A stretch of 64,000 bases of DNA from Parabacteroides goldsteinii (GTDB lineage: Bacteria; Bacteroidota; Bacteroidia; Bacteroidales; Tannerellaceae): NCBI RefSeq assembly GCF_015550595.1, contig NZ_JADNBB010000003.1:20074-84073 (forward strand), given 5' to 3'. The position numbers were made by a program, and so were the translations under genes. Below are positions 1 through 9,535 of this stretch, piece by piece. The notes beneath the pieces are model-generated. The model did not search any database, was not told where the DNA came from, and was given only the letters and a program-made list of their open reading frames with translations. Positions within the stretch are counted from its first letter, which is position 1. Every line of letters begins with the position of its first letter.

Positions 1-380
1 ATCCCTGCTCCCACAGCCAGTCCGATAACTGCAACGACCCAGATACAAGCCGCCGTAGTCAGTCCGTGAATACTTCCGTGACTCTGCATAATAGCCCCCG
101 CTCCCAGGAAACCGATTCCGGTAAGTACCTGTGCCGCAATACGTCCCGGATCTCCATTCAGAAAGTCAGGATAACATTGGGGTATCCAGATGGAAATAAG
201 CATGGCTGCCGCTGAACCCATACAAATCAAGGTAAAGGTGCGCATTCCAGCCTCACGACGACGAAACTGGCGTTCTATACCAATAACAGCTCCCAGCAAA
301 AAGCTGACAAATAGTTTTACAGCCGCAGTAGCCGGTGTAATGGTTGTATTTTGGAGTATCTCGTTAATTTGATCAAGCAT
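1..380 (-). CDS. MgtC/SapB family membrane protein (3' end outside window)
   Basis: The minus strand reads from an ATG at 378-380 to the window edge without a stop, giving about 126 N-terminal residues. The sequence begins MLDQINEIL and has a hydrophobic helix followed by the GAVIGIERQ motif, then RTFTLICMGSAA and a GIGFLGAGAI motif, all hallmarks of the MgtC/SapB N-terminal membrane domain. Family members are inner-membrane proteins linked to Mg2+ limitation and ATP synthase control in pathogens; the role of Bacteroidales homologues is not established. The C-terminus is missing, so the presence of a cytoplasmic domain cannot be judged. Confidence 0.85.
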   Translation of the reverse strand, partial: MLDQINEILQNTTITPATAAVKLFVSFLLGAVIGIERQFRRREAGMRTFTLICMGSAAAMLISIWIPQCYPDFLNGDPGRIAAQVLTGIGFLGAGAIMQSHGSIHGLTTAACIWVVAVIGLAVGAG

Positions 381-496
381 ATTTATTTTCCGTTTTAGTT
401 ATTGGCAAATATAGCTAATTATTTGAATATCTCTATATACTTGCCGGGATGGTATATCAGATAAGATAAAGACTTCGGAATTTCAACTATTTGGGG

Positions 497-504
497 TAAA
501 TTTG
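497..504 (+). promoter_or_regulatory. -7 promoter box of the MFS gene
   Basis: TAAATTTG matches the Bacteroidota TAnnTTTG box and lies 19 nt before the MFS start codon. No TTTG is found at the -33 position. Confidence 0.5.
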
Positions 505-523
505 TCGCATAAAAAAGTGGTAT

Positions 524-1699
524 ATGAAACAAACATTGAAAGAAAACGGAGGCCTTCCTCCATTGATATTATGGACATTATCTATTGTAGCCGGCATTTC
601 GGTAGCCAACCTTTACTATAATCAGCCACTTCTGAACATGATACGTCAGGATCTCGACGTATCCGAATTTACCACCAATCTGATTGCTATGATTACACAG
701 ATTGGTTATGCATTGGGCTTATTGTTCGTTGTGCCATTGGCTGATATGTATAAACGTAAAACGATCATTATTACCAACTTCACTATCCTGACCGTATCAT
801 TGCTGAGTATTGCTTTGGCTCCCAATATTCAGATCATTCTTATTGCATCCTTGTTTACAGGAATCTGTTCAATGATACCGCAAATATTTATTCCTATAGC
901 AGCTCTTTACTCCAAACCGGAAAATAAGGGACGAAATGTAGGGTTGGTAGTTTCCGGATTGCTTTCCGGGATATTGGTATCGAGGGTAATAAGCGGGCTG
1001 GTCGGTGACCTGTTTGGCTGGAGGGAAATGTATTATATTGCAGCTGGCCTGATGGTTGTATGTGGTATTGTCGTAATTACGGTTCTGCCTGATATACAGC
1101 CTACTTTTAAAGGGAAATACTCGGAACTTATGAAATCCTTGTTTTCGCTGTTGAAAGAATTCCCCTCTTTGAAGATTTATGCAATCCGGTCCGGATTCGC
1201 ATTCGGTTCTTTTCTGGCCATGTGGTCGTGCCTGGCATTTAAGATGGGACAGGCTCCTTTTTTTGCAAATAGCGATGTTGTCGGGATGTTGGGACTTTGC
1301 GGGGTAGCCGGGGCTTTATCGGCTTCACTTGTAGGTAAATATGTGAAAAAAGTGGGTGTCAGGCGTTTTAATTTCTGGGGATGCGGGTTGATCCTGTTTT
1401 CATGGTTATTGCTTTATTGGGGTGGAAACTATTATACTTCTATTATAGCAGGTATAATTATTATCGATATAGGTATGCAATGTATCCAGTTAAGTAACCA
1501 ATCAAGTATTTTTGAATTATGTCCGTCTGCCTCAAACCGGGTCAATACGATCTTTATGACTACTTATTTTGTAGGAGGTTCGTTAGGCACATTTTTTTCC
1601 GGTACGGCTTGGCAGATGTTCGGTTGGGCAGGAACAGCCGGCGTTGGAGTATTACTATGTTGCGCCTCTTTAAGTGTGACTCTGCTGGCGAAGAAATAA
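524..1699 (+). CDS. MFS transporter
   Basis: This 391-residue protein has about twelve hydrophobic helices and the major facilitator layout. A loop after the second helix reads PLADMYKRKTII, a variant of the MFS motif A (G-x-x-x-D-x-x-x-R-R/K). The N-terminal NLYYNQPLL stretch is typical of the YdeG/YgaY-like MFS subgroup that exports small molecules. The substrate cannot be read from sequence. It stands alone, with its own promoter box upstream and a strong hairpin directly after its stop. Confidence 0.85.
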   Translation: MKQTLKENGGLPPLILWTLSIVAGISVANLYYNQPLLNMIRQDLDVSEFTTNLIAMITQIGYALGLLFVVPLADMYKRKTIIITNFTILTVSLLSIALAPNIQIILIASLFTGICSMIPQIFIPIAALYSKPENKGRNVGLVVSGLLSGILVSRVISGLVGDLFGWREMYYIAAGLMVVCGIVVITVLPDIQPTFKGKYSELMKSLFSLLKEFPSLKIYAIRSGFAFGSFLAMWSCLAFKMGQAPFFANSDVVGMLGLCGVAGALSASLVGKYVKKVGVRRFNFWGCGLILFSWLLLYWGGNYYTSIIAGIIIIDIGMQCIQLSNQSSIFELCPSASNRVNTIFMTTYFVGGSLGTFFSGTAWQMFGWAGTAGVGVLLCCASLSVTLLAKK

Positions 1700-1736
1700 A
1701 AACGGAGAGGTTTATCTGGGTAAGCCTCTCCGTTTT
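1699..1736. terminator. Bidirectional terminator hairpin
   Basis: A perfect 12-bp stem (aaaacggagagg / cctctccgtttt) with a 14-nt loop is followed by TTTTGTTT on the plus strand. It sits between the convergent MFS and alpha-galactosidase genes, so it probably serves both. Confidence 0.85.
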
Positions 1737-1755
1737 GTTTATCAACTTATATTGA

Positions 1756-3915
1756 TTACTTTACTTTCGAAATTTCAATAACCCGGCTTGTCAGTTGCTT
1801 GCCCGAGAACACTGGAATACCCACTTTCATAAGCAGTTCCCCGGAAAAAGTCTTTCCGTTGCATCTCAGGATAGACTCTGTACCCGGCACCAGGTTGATT
1901 TCCTTTACTTCATACTGTGTCTCAGGATTCAATCCCTGCAGACGAACCGGCTGTAAAATCTCACCGTAACGGGGATGAACATCAAATGCAAAAAGAACAG
2001 CCTTATCTGTTGTTTCATTAACATACATAACTGCTGAATGATTGCCGTCATAAGGAGAGACCAAACGATACAGGTCACCGTCCATAAGCGCACCACTTAA
2101 GCGATTGAAATTCTTAACCGCTCCTCTACAATACTCTTGCTCTGCCGGAGTCATCTCATGAGTGCGGATATCAAATCCGAGTTTACCCATCATGGCCACA
2201 TCAGTACGGAACTTTATACTGGCACTCTTATTCCAGCTTGTAACATGTGCAGCCATTGTCTTTGAAGGAAAGAAATGAGAATATCCCCATTGGATAAAGA
2301 TACGTTCAACAGGATCGGTATTATCGCTCGGCCAGAATTCCGTGAAATACTTCAGAGCTTCATAATCGGTACGTCCACCACCACCGGAACAAAGCATCAT
2401 CGGCAGGTTTGGATATTTGGCCTTAACACGTTCAAGCACATTATAGAATCCTCTTACATGTTCGATATAAAGATGAGATTGTTGATCTTTCAGATACGGA
2501 GAATAAATATTAGTGATCGGACTGTTACAATCCCATTTGAAATAGGCGATACCCGGATATTTTGTCATCAGGTTGTCGACAATTCCAAATACATAATCCT
2601 GCACTTTCGGATTACTAAGATCCAATACAAGCTGGTGTCTGAAATAATATTCGTCTCTGTTTGGCAAATGAATGACCCAATCTTTATGTTTTTCATACAA
2701 TTCGCTCTTCGGATTAACCATCTCCGGCTCGATCCACAAACCGAATTTAATGCCTTTATCTGTTGCTTCCTTCACTAGTTTACCGATACCGTTCGGTAAT
2801 TTTTCTACGGTTTCTCCCCAGTCTCCTAATCCCTGACGATCGCTGCTACGGGGATATTTGTTGGCAAACCAACCATCATCCAATAGGAACATATCGACAC
2901 CCAACTCCTTCGCTTCATCCATGATATCGACCAGCTTGTCTTCATTAAAATCGAAATAGGTAGCTTCCCAGTTATTCAGTAAAGTAAGACGTGATTTATC
3001 TCCATCTTTTACCTGATATTTGCGAGCCCATTTATGAAAATCACGACTGGCTTTACCCTTTCCTTCAGCACTGAAGGTAAAAATAAATTCAGGGGTACGG
3101 AATATCTCATTGGGTTTTAGTGAATATTCTGATGCATAGTCATTTATACCGGATAGGATACGTAATTTGTTTTCGTTGTCAACCTCGAATGTAAAACGAA
3201 AATTTCCAGTCCAACCGATCGTTCCGAAAAGAACTTCTCCTTCATTTTCCCTGGCATTTTCTTTCAGAGACAATAAAAAGAATGGGGAATTAAACATATT
3301 TGCACGGCTTCCAAGCTTTGTATCCAATACTTTTTTCCCAAATGAAAGTTGTTGTTCGGTCATATTTACTTCATGTGCCCAATCCCCAGCAAATTCAGTC
3401 AGGAAGTATTTTTCACTATTCATATGGAGAAGTGAAGAAGCATAGTTATATAGTGTAACGGGCTTTTTCTCCTGGTGCGAAATCTCTGTAAAAGATTTGA
3501 TGATATTTTCTTTTGCATAAGAAACAAAGTGAAGATCGACGGTTACAGGGTATATGTCATCCTTAAGTTTGATGATTGTTTCCGTTACGTCCGGCTGAAT
3601 TTGTTTAGTCTCATAAGAGATATATTTTAGCAATAAAGAAGGGTTACCATCATTATGCAAAACACGGATAGCCGGTTCAAAATAGTCTTCCATACCATGT
3701 GTAAGATAGGCTTCACCACCCAGAGGCAGTTGATCGATATCACTATTGAACCGGAGCTTCTGGCCTAGATACGATTGATATAAACGGCCATTGTTACCAA
3801 CCTTATATATAAGGCTGATATTATCGGTCGAAATTGGAATAATAACGTTGTCACCTGCTTTTAGCGACATAGATATGACCAGTAGGCATATCAAAGAGAA
3901 TAGTCTGTTTTTCAT
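1756..3915 (-). CDS. Alpha-galactosidase, GH36 family, secreted
   Basis: The 719-residue protein starts with a signal peptide (MKNRLFSLICLLVISMSLKAG). An N-terminal beta-sandwich region of about 290 residues is followed by a TIM barrel. The GH36 nucleophile motif KWDCN is at 460-464 (Asp462), and the acid/base region CSGGGGRTD...WPSDNTD gives Asp531. LLDDGWF (about 345) and GLWIEPEMV (about 392) are also family motifs. The enzyme should remove alpha-1,6-linked galactose from raffinose-type sugars or galactomannan in the periplasm. There is no SusCD pair or regulator next to it, so it is not part of an obvious polysaccharide utilisation locus. Confidence 0.93.
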   Translation of the reverse strand: MKNRLFSLICLLVISMSLKAGDNVIIPISTDNISLIYKVGNNGRLYQSYLGQKLRFNSDIDQLPLGGEAYLTHGMEDYFEPAIRVLHNDGNPSLLLKYISYETKQIQPDVTETIIKLKDDIYPVTVDLHFVSYAKENIIKSFTEISHQEKKPVTLYNYASSLLHMNSEKYFLTEFAGDWAHEVNMTEQQLSFGKKVLDTKLGSRANMFNSPFFLLSLKENARENEGEVLFGTIGWTGNFRFTFEVDNENKLRILSGINDYASEYSLKPNEIFRTPEFIFTFSAEGKGKASRDFHKWARKYQVKDGDKSRLTLLNNWEATYFDFNEDKLVDIMDEAKELGVDMFLLDDGWFANKYPRSSDRQGLGDWGETVEKLPNGIGKLVKEATDKGIKFGLWIEPEMVNPKSELYEKHKDWVIHLPNRDEYYFRHQLVLDLSNPKVQDYVFGIVDNLMTKYPGIAYFKWDCNSPITNIYSPYLKDQQSHLYIEHVRGFYNVLERVKAKYPNLPMMLCSGGGGRTDYEALKYFTEFWPSDNTDPVERIFIQWGYSHFFPSKTMAAHVTSWNKSASIKFRTDVAMMGKLGFDIRTHEMTPAEQEYCRGAVKNFNRLSGALMDGDLYRLVSPYDGNHSAVMYVNETTDKAVLFAFDVHPRYGEILQPVRLQGLNPETQYEVKEINLVPGTESILRCNGKTFSGELLMKVGIPVFSGKQLTSRVIEISKVK

Positions 3916-3957
3916 GTTCTTTTTTTACTTGATTGTGGTCTATATTTTACTAAAACG

Positions 3958-3997
3958 AAGAAAAGTGCCTGTTTTGGTTATAACAGACACTTTTCTT
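3958..3997 (-). terminator. Terminator after pyrD
   Basis: A 16-bp stem with one wobble (aagaaaagtgcctgtt / aacagacacttttctt) sits just beyond the pyrD stop. On the minus strand it is followed by a T-rich run. It separates pyrKD from the alpha-galactosidase gene. Confidence 0.8.
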
Positions 3998-4006
3998 ATT
4001 GAAATA

Positions 4007-4918
4007 TCATATTTCTAAAGCTCCAATAAGTTCTCTCGCGGATTTAAATCCATGTCTGTCGAGATACTCATTCATACCGTCAATCACTTTTATCGATACG
4101 GTTGGATCAACAAAATTGTAAGTTCCGATCTGTATCGCCGTGGCCCCGGCCAACATAAATTCCACCGCATCCTTCCAGTTTGAAATACCTCCTAAACCGA
4201 TGACGGGTATCTTTACCGCCTTGTATGTTTGCCATACCATCCGGAGGGCAACCGGCTTCACACAGGGACCGGACAGACCACCAGTTATTGTAGATAATAT
4301 AGGTTTACGCTTCTCTGCATCAATAGCCATTCCAAGCATGGTATTGATAAGCGAAACAGAGTCTGCACCTTCGGCTTCGACTGCTTTTGCAATCTCAGTT
4401 ATATCGGTTACATTAGGAGAAAGTTTTACAATAAGGGTCTTGGGATAAACCTTACGAACCGCCTTCACAACTTCGGCCGCACCGCAGGTCGTTACGCCAA
4501 AAGCCATACCGCCTTGCTTCACATTCGGGCATGAAATATTGAGTTCGATAGCCGGAATTTTATCCAGTCCTGCTATCTTTTCTGCACATTCCACGTATGT
4601 TTCGACAGACGATCCACTTACATTTACGATCATATTTGTGTCAATATCCTTAATTGAAGGATAAATGTGATCCACGAAATATTGGGCTCCTTTGTTTTGC
4701 AGACCTACTGCATTCAACATCCCGGAAGGTGTTTCCGCCATACGGGGATACAGATTTCCTTCGCGTGGTTGGATGGTTGTTCCCTTTACAAAAATACCAC
4801 CCAGTCTTGAAATATCCATAAAGTCTGAATATTCGACTCCGTATCCAAATGTACCCGAAGCAGTCATTACCGGGTTTTTCAACTGCAAATTACCTATGTT
4901 TACATTTAACTCAGCCAT
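4007..4918 (-). CDS. pyrD: Dihydroorotate dehydrogenase 1B, catalytic subunit
   Basis: The 303-residue FMN enzyme oxidises dihydroorotate to orotate in pyrimidine synthesis. SGTFGYG (21-27) and NISCPN (127-132) are visible; Cys130 matches the active-site base of class 1 enzymes. C-terminal GLGGISNW and GATAIQIGT form the FMN phosphate site. As a 1B enzyme it passes electrons to PyrK and NAD+. Its start overlaps the 3' end of pyrK by 13 nt, which implies translational coupling and an equimolar complex. Confidence 0.96.
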   Translation of the reverse strand: MAELNVNIGNLQLKNPVMTASGTFGYGVEYSDFMDISRLGGIFVKGTTIQPREGNLYPRMAETPSGMLNAVGLQNKGAQYFVDHIYPSIKDIDTNMIVNVSGSSVETYVECAEKIAGLDKIPAIELNISCPNVKQGGMAFGVTTCGAAEVVKAVRKVYPKTLIVKLSPNVTDITEIAKAVEAEGADSVSLINTMLGMAIDAEKRKPILSTITGGLSGPCVKPVALRMVWQTYKAVKIPVIGLGGISNWKDAVEFMLAGATAIQIGTYNFVDPTVSIKVIDGMNEYLDRHGFKSARELIGALEI

Positions 4919-5688
4919 GTCAATTTCTCTATATTAAATACAGGACCTTCAGTACAAACACATACATGACCTTCTTTTGTATTCTCCACACAGCATAGGC
5001 AAGCACCTATACCACAGGCCATTGTATTTTCAAGCGAGGCTTCGCATGTGATCGATTCAGTAGCGGCATATCTGGCAACAGCTACCATCATCGGCTTCGG
5101 TCCACATGTGTAAATTCTATCAAAATGAATGTTTTTCAATACGGAATGGTTTGTTACATAGCCTTTTTCACCGAGAGAACCGTCTTCGGTAGTTATGTGA
5201 ACAGTTCCTATCTTCGTAAACTCATCCAGTTGTAATACATCATCCTTAGAGCGTGCTCCTAACAGGAATACAGGTTCAAAACCGGCATTCTTTAAGGCTG
5301 ATCCCAAACATAGCATCGGAGCAGTACCAACACCACCACCAATCAACAGAAACTTCTGATTTTTACTTTCACCGGTAGGAATTGTAAAACTGTTACCCAA
5401 CGGCAACATAATATTAACAATATCTCCCGGACGGTATTCTGCCATACGACGTGTTCCATCGCCAACCAACTGGATAAGCAACCACAATTCATTGGTTGTT
5501 CTATCTATAAAGTTAATTGAAATAGGTCGGCGAAGAAATGTTGTAGGAGAGTTATCCACCAGCACCTGAACGAACTGACCGGGAAGCATTTCCGGCAAAG
5601 TATCGTCGCTGGTTAATTTTAGCAGGCAATAATTTTTATGAAGGCGGTTGTTTTCAGTAACCTTCATATCTAACATGTACTTCTTCAT
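4906..5688 (-). CDS. pyrK: Dihydroorotate dehydrogenase electron transfer subunit
   Basis: The 260-residue subunit has a ferredoxin-reductase FAD domain (RRPISI at 53-58), an NAD domain (GGGVGTAPM at 117-125) and a C-terminal [2Fe-2S] motif with Cys225, Cys230, Cys233 and Cys245. It takes electrons from PyrD via the cluster to FAD and NAD+. It is the first gene of the pyrKD operon and has a Bacteroidota promoter just upstream (5714-5745). ATG at 5686-5688 is the best start. Confidence 0.96.
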   Translation of the reverse strand: MKKYMLDMKVTENNRLHKNYCLLKLTSDDTLPEMLPGQFVQVLVDNSPTTFLRRPISINFIDRTTNELWLLIQLVGDGTRRMAEYRPGDIVNIMLPLGNSFTIPTGESKNQKFLLIGGGVGTAPMLCLGSALKNAGFEPVFLLGARSKDDVLQLDEFTKIGTVHITTEDGSLGEKGYVTNHSVLKNIHFDRIYTCGPKPMMVAVARYAATESITCEASLENTMACGIGACLCCVENTKEGHVCVCTEGPVFNIEKLTWLS

Positions 5689-5713
5689 ATAATATGATTA
5701 CTCAATTTCTATA

Positions 5714-5745
5714 CAAAGATACATGAATAAGATGTATATAGCAAT
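5714..5745 (-). promoter_or_regulatory. pyrKD promoter
   Basis: Read on the minus strand, TATCTTTG (5714-5721) fits TAnnTTTG, and ATTG lies 20 nt upstream, a three-of-four match to the -33 TTTG. The start codon follows at 5688. Confidence 0.6.
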
Positions 5746-5751
5746 GCTGAC

Positions 5752-6201
5752 CTAGTCTTTCTTGTTTTTTTCAGGAGTAAAAGTCTCAAATGTATTATCT
5801 GAATAGAATATCATTATTTTACTCACATTTCTGGATGGTTGTTCAGGAAGCACAATTTGTTCTATTACAGGCTGTTTAGGCATATTTACAGGTGTCTCAA
5901 CCCTAATTTCCTTGCGATATTCCGGAGAATCCGATAGAATGGACGGTTTTATCGTCGTATTTGTAAACAAATCGGGCTCAGTTAACACATGTTCGCGCAT
6001 CATATTGCCTTTGCCGAATAAAAGCCAGTCGGAATCTACATACGTAAACCGTTCCAGAATTTTTACCAGCACATCCAGGCTGGGATTATTTCTACCGGAT
6101 ATAATATGTGACATAGCTGATCGCTGGATACCGATTGCTTCGGCAAATTTGGAAGGAGTTAGTCCTTCATGTTCCATTACTGCTAAAATACGATCTTTCA
6201 T
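5752..6201 (-). CDS. XRE-type helix-turn-helix regulator
   Basis: This is a protein of about 149 residues. Residues 1-60 form a Cro/CI helix-turn-helix (KFAEAIGIQRSAMSHIISGRNNPSLDVLVKIL) and are followed by a linker and a C-terminal tail with no recognised domain. I prefer ATG at 6201; an in-frame TTG at 6207 is also possible. Bacteroidales genomes carry many such short regulators and the target is unknown. It has a perfect promoter upstream and faces an AT-rich 850-bp spacer. The TTTGTAAAC words in that spacer could be its operators, but that is inference. Confidence 0.88.
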   Translation of the reverse strand: MKDRILAVMEHEGLTPSKFAEAIGIQRSAMSHIISGRNNPSLDVLVKILERFTYVDSDWLLFGKGNMMREHVLTEPDLFTNTTIKPSILSDSPEYRKEIRVETPVNMPKQPVIEQIVLPEQPSRNVSKIMIFYSDNTFETFTPEKNKKD

Positions 6202-6223
6202 AATCAAAATATGGATTATATAT

Positions 6224-6255
6224 CAAAAATAGCTGCCAATATGACTGTTTACAAA
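6224..6255 (-). promoter_or_regulatory. Consensus promoter of the XRE gene
   Basis: On the minus strand TTTG (6252-6255), a 20-nt spacer and TATTTTTG (6224-6231) give an exact match to the Bacteroidota TTTG-N19/20-TAnnTTTG promoter. The start codon is 23 nt downstream, so the leader is short. The -33 box is embedded in TTTGTAAAC, a word that recurs in the neighbouring spacer. Confidence 0.8.
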
Positions 6256-7053
6256 AATTCAATACAGAATTAAACCATGACACAAATATAACATATTATT
6301 TCCAATTGTGCAATTTATATTTATAATCATGAACGGATAGAATTGTAACCACAGATAAACATTTGTATCTGATACGTTTGTAAACCTATACAAAATGGCA
6401 CAAAACAAGGTTAAAGCAGTGTTAATGAATTTATATAATAAATACCTGTTGTATAATGGATTATCACATCATTTATTGTAAAATAAAGAAGCTATTTCAC
6501 ATTTATATACGGAATCATTGACAGGAATTAATGTATACAATTAATACACCGGGGTAATGAGCTGGTTTTTGATATATTATCATATATATTTACTGTAACA
6601 GTATTTAAACCTATTTTCATTGATTTATATTAGTAATGTATACTGAAACATTTGTATCGCCACTCTATATGACACAAAAGTAACTTTTAAAAGTATTTAA
6701 ATGTATACATATCTTTTTGATTACAAATGTTTCACTTTGAATATTGTACACATTTATAAATTAGCATCTTTTACTTAGAGGGCCCCACTGTCAATATGTC
6801 TTGTTTTTTGTTACAACTCTTTCTCTACGTGATATGCTTTTGTATCCTACACCCTAAAAGCTTATTTTTTCGTGATATTTGTAAACAACTATACGAGAAG
6901 ATATAAATATTAAATTCTCAAAGGGGTAAAACACAGGTGAAATCATTGAAAAACAAGATAGGCACCCTGCTTTTTTATGTTCGAAAATCTGACTGTTCTA
7001 GAAAAATAAGGACAAAAAGCCGTTGTTAGGACTTGTTACGGCCAGAAAAGAAA
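6256..7053. other. AT-rich noncoding spacer with recurring GTATAC / TTTGTAAAC words
   Basis: About 800 bp without a credible reading frame. It is much more AT-rich than its neighbours. ATGTATAC occurs near 6531, 6637 and 6701; ATTTGTATC near 6361 and 6650; TTTGTAAAC near 6377 and 6878. One copy forms an imperfect palindrome (TTTGTA...TACAAA, about 6377-6394). No conserved RNA was recognised. It may hold regulator binding sites or be a remnant of lost genes. Confidence 0.5.
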
Positions 7054-7097
7054 AAACTGCACATGGCGAATTCTGAAGTTATCGCCATGTGCAGTTT
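7054..7097 (-). terminator. Terminator after holA
   Basis: A perfect 16-bp stem (aaactgcacatggcga / tcgccatgtgcagttt) with a 12-nt loop lies 18 bp after the holA stop. On the minus strand it is followed by TTTCTTTTC. Confidence 0.85.
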
Positions 7098-7115
7098 ACA
7101 CTACTGATTCTATTT

Positions 7116-8138
7116 TTAATGAAGTATTTTATATAATAATTCTTTGAGTAAATCAGCATCCGATACAGAAGAATTGTCTACTCCTTTTGATCTGGCATCG
7201 GTTGTTCGAATGTCGCTGATCAAATTAAAAACTTTCATGGCCGGATAATTTCTTAATCCAGTCATATAATCCTTCACCTGAAAAGTTCCCCTTAAACCTA
7301 AAGCCGTCATTAAACCAGCTTCCGATCTGTCCTTTGTATAATAACAGATCAACAGGTTTGAGAAATAATTAAAAATTACAGGAAGGGTCATCTGTATCGG
7401 ATTACTTTTCGGATTCTTTTCGAAATACTGAACAATCCGGTTTGCTTTTAATATGTCCTTTACTGCAATCGCTTTTATTAACTCGAAGTTATTGTATTCT
7501 TTACTTATTCCAATATTTTGTTCGATCAACTCCGGAGTGACGCGTTTTGAGGCCTTTTCAGGCAAGATCAGTGCCAGCTTGTCCAATTCCTTACTTAGGC
7601 GGCTTAAATCGTTACCAAGGAAGTCGGAAAGCATTTGAGCAGCCTTTGGATCAATCCCGATGGAATGCTGTTGCATAAACGAAACGATAAACGCCGGCAT
7701 TTTATAATCCGGTATTTTTTTCGATTCAAACAAAACGCCTGTTTTTTCAGTCGCTGCAGCCAGTGACTTTCTTCTGTCCAGGTTCTTATATTTGTAATTA
7801 ACAACCAGTACCGTCGAATTAAGTGGATTTTTGACATAGTTGGTAAGCAATTCTATGTCGCGGACCAGTTGTGCTTCACGTACGACTACCAACTGATATT
7901 CCGACATCATCGGAAACCGACGGGCTGCATTTATAATCATAGCCGCATCCGTATCGGCCCCATACATTACCATTTGATTGAAATCCCGCTCAGATTCACC
8001 CAACACATTTTCTATGAGCAGATCTGTTATCCTGTCCATAAAAAAAGGTTCTTCGCCCATTAATATATAAACGGGCTGAAACTTTTTAGCAACGATATCC
8101 CGGCATATTTCCTCAAACGTATTTTCTTTTTTTGCCAT
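7116..8138 (-). CDS. holA: DNA polymerase III subunit delta
   Basis: The 340-residue protein matches the HolA clamp-loader subunit in length and order: an N-terminal AAA+-like domain that begins QPVYILMGEEPFFMDRITDLL, a central lid, and a C-terminal helical collar domain. Delta opens the beta clamp during loading. The family lacks a functional Walker A, as seen here. The gene is 16 nt downstream of the AMP nucleosidase gene on the same strand and probably shares its transcript. Confidence 0.93.
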   Translation of the reverse strand: MAKKENTFEEICRDIVAKKFQPVYILMGEEPFFMDRITDLLIENVLGESERDFNQMVMYGADTDAAMIINAARRFPMMSEYQLVVVREAQLVRDIELLTNYVKNPLNSTVLVVNYKYKNLDRRKSLAAATEKTGVLFESKKIPDYKMPAFIVSFMQQHSIGIDPKAAQMLSDFLGNDLSRLSKELDKLALILPEKASKRVTPELIEQNIGISKEYNNFELIKAIAVKDILKANRIVQYFEKNPKSNPIQMTLPVIFNYFSNLLICYYTKDRSEAGLMTALGLRGTFQVKDYMTGLRNYPAMKVFNLISDIRTTDARSKGVDNSSVSDADLLKELLYKILH

Positions 8139-8154
8139 AATAAAGCATTAAATA

Positions 8155-8931
8155 TTACCAACTGAACCGAATATGACGGACTGTTTTTTTATCATCTATA
8201 ATTTGATGAAGGGCTTCTATCCCTAATTTTACATGTTCCGGAGCAAAATTGCGGGTAACTGCCCGGTCGCTTGCCTCTGTTTTAACCCCATCTTCTTCTA
8301 AAGGTTTATCTGATATCATCAATAAAGCCCCCGTTGGAATTTTATTGGCAAAGCCTGCCGTAAGCAAGGTTGCTGTTTCCATATCGATACCGGTGGCATG
8401 CGTACGCTTCAGATATTCCTTGAATGAAGTGTCGTATTCCCAAACACGGCGGTTTGTTGTATAAATCGTACCGGTCCAATAATCTTTTCCCTGGTCGCGA
8501 ACAGCAGAGGAAATAGCACGCAACATTGAAAATGCGGGAAGCGACGGAACTTCTGCCGGCAGATATTCGTTGGAAGTTCCTTCACCACGGATTGCAGCGA
8601 TCGGCAAAACATAATCACCCAGATTATTGGCTTTCTTTAGTCCACCGCATTTACCGAGAAACAGAACCGCAGTTGGACTAACAGCCGACAACAAATCCAT
8701 GATCGTTGCCGCATTTGCACTTCCCATTCCAAAGTTAATAATGGTAATGCCTTCGGCCGAAGCATTCGGCATAGAGCTTTTCAACCCAAGTATCGGGACA
8801 TTAAAATTTTCAGCAAATAGCTCGACATATTTGGTAAAGTTTGTGAGTAAGATATACTTATCAAAATCTTCCAGCCTACGCTCGGTATAACGAGGTAGCC
8901 AATTTTCAACGATTTCTTGTTTTGTTTTCAT
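8155..8931 (-). CDS. amn: AMP nucleosidase (phosphorylase-type)
   Basis: The 258-residue protein has the purine nucleoside phosphorylase fold. NFGMGSANAATIMDLL (about 66-81) and FLGKCGGLKKANNLGDYVLP are the phosphate and ribose binding regions, and GIDMETATLLTAGF carries the base-binding Met-Glu pair. It resembles the short Bacteroidota AMP nucleosidase type, which lacks the extra N-terminal domain of E. coli Amn. It splits AMP into adenine and ribose 5-phosphate. Exact substrate is inferred from family resemblance; another nucleoside phosphorylase activity cannot be excluded. Confidence 0.85.
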   Translation of the reverse strand: MKTKQEIVENWLPRYTERRLEDFDKYILLTNFTKYVELFAENFNVPILGLKSSMPNASAEGITIINFGMGSANAATIMDLLSAVSPTAVLFLGKCGGLKKANNLGDYVLPIAAIRGEGTSNEYLPAEVPSLPAFSMLRAISSAVRDQGKDYWTGTIYTTNRRVWEYDTSFKEYLKRTHATGIDMETATLLTAGFANKIPTGALLMISDKPLEEDGVKTEASDRAVTRNFAPEHVKLGIEALHQIIDDKKTVRHIRFSW

Positions 8932-8938
8932 AAATCAT

Positions 8939-8946
8939 TACCTTTG
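8939..8946 (+). promoter_or_regulatory. -7 box of the HsdR-N gene
   Basis: TACCTTTG fits TAnnTTTG, 44 nt before the plus-strand start codon. No -33 TTTG at proper spacing. Confidence 0.45.
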
Positions 8947-8977
8947 AGGGTAGAATTATAGTGTATAATATAAACGA

Positions 8978-8985
8978 CAAATATA
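8978..8985 (-). promoter_or_regulatory. -7 box of amn-holA
   Basis: On the minus strand TATATTTG fits TAnnTTTG and lies 46 nt upstream of the amn start. It overlaps the upstream region of the divergent gene, so the two promoters cross. Confidence 0.5.
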
Positions 8986-8989
8986 ATAA

Positions 8990-9445
8990 ATGCTATCATT
9001 AAACCTGCCAACATTCGCAGCGAAAGTAAAGGAAAAAGACGGGAAACCTGTTATATTCGATCCTGTACGCCGCAAATATGTAGCTCTGACGCCCGAAGAA
9101 TGGGTGCGTCAGCATTTTGTCAATTATCTGATAACAGACAAAGGATATCCGAAAGAACTTCTGGCGAATGAAGTTCCCCTGAAACTGAATGGAACATCCA
9201 AGCGATGTGATACAGTTGCATATAACCGTTTTTTAGCTCCTTTAATGATTGTGGAGTATAAAGCCCCCACCATAGAGATAACGAAGGCTGTTTTCGACCA
9301 AATAGTACGTTATAACATGGTATTGCGCGTACGTTACCTGACAGTCAGTAATGGCATCAACCATTTTTGCTGCAAAATCGATTATGAAAACCTTACTTAT
9401 TCTTTTTTGGATGGGCTTCCCGAATATGGGATTCTGGAAGTCTGA
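8990..9445 (+). CDS. Orphan HsdR N-terminal-like nuclease domain protein
   Basis: The 151-residue protein resembles the type I restriction enzyme HsdR N-terminal domain that also occurs alone (HSDR_N_2 family). A PD-(D/E)xK pattern is visible: Asp in RCDTVAY and the pair E-x-K in LMIVEYKAP, followed by a helix containing QIVRYN. There are no helicase, methylase or specificity genes nearby, so it is not a working restriction system. It is divergent from amn with a shared promoter region. Cellular role unknown. Confidence 0.85.
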   Translation: MLSLNLPTFAAKVKEKDGKPVIFDPVRRKYVALTPEEWVRQHFVNYLITDKGYPKELLANEVPLKLNGTSKRCDTVAYNRFLAPLMIVEYKAPTIEITKAVFDQIVRYNMVLRVRYLTVSNGINHFCCKIDYENLTYSFLDGLPEYGILEV

Positions 9446-9535
9446 AAATTGAAAGGAAAAGGCAATAACATCATTCTTATTTACCTGAAAAGGGTACAGA
9501 TAAACAAGTATTTAGTTTCTTCCACAAAGCCTCTC

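Noticed and set aside
8990..9445. Type I restriction system
   Set aside because: Only a short HsdR-N-like domain; no methylase, specificity or helicase genes.
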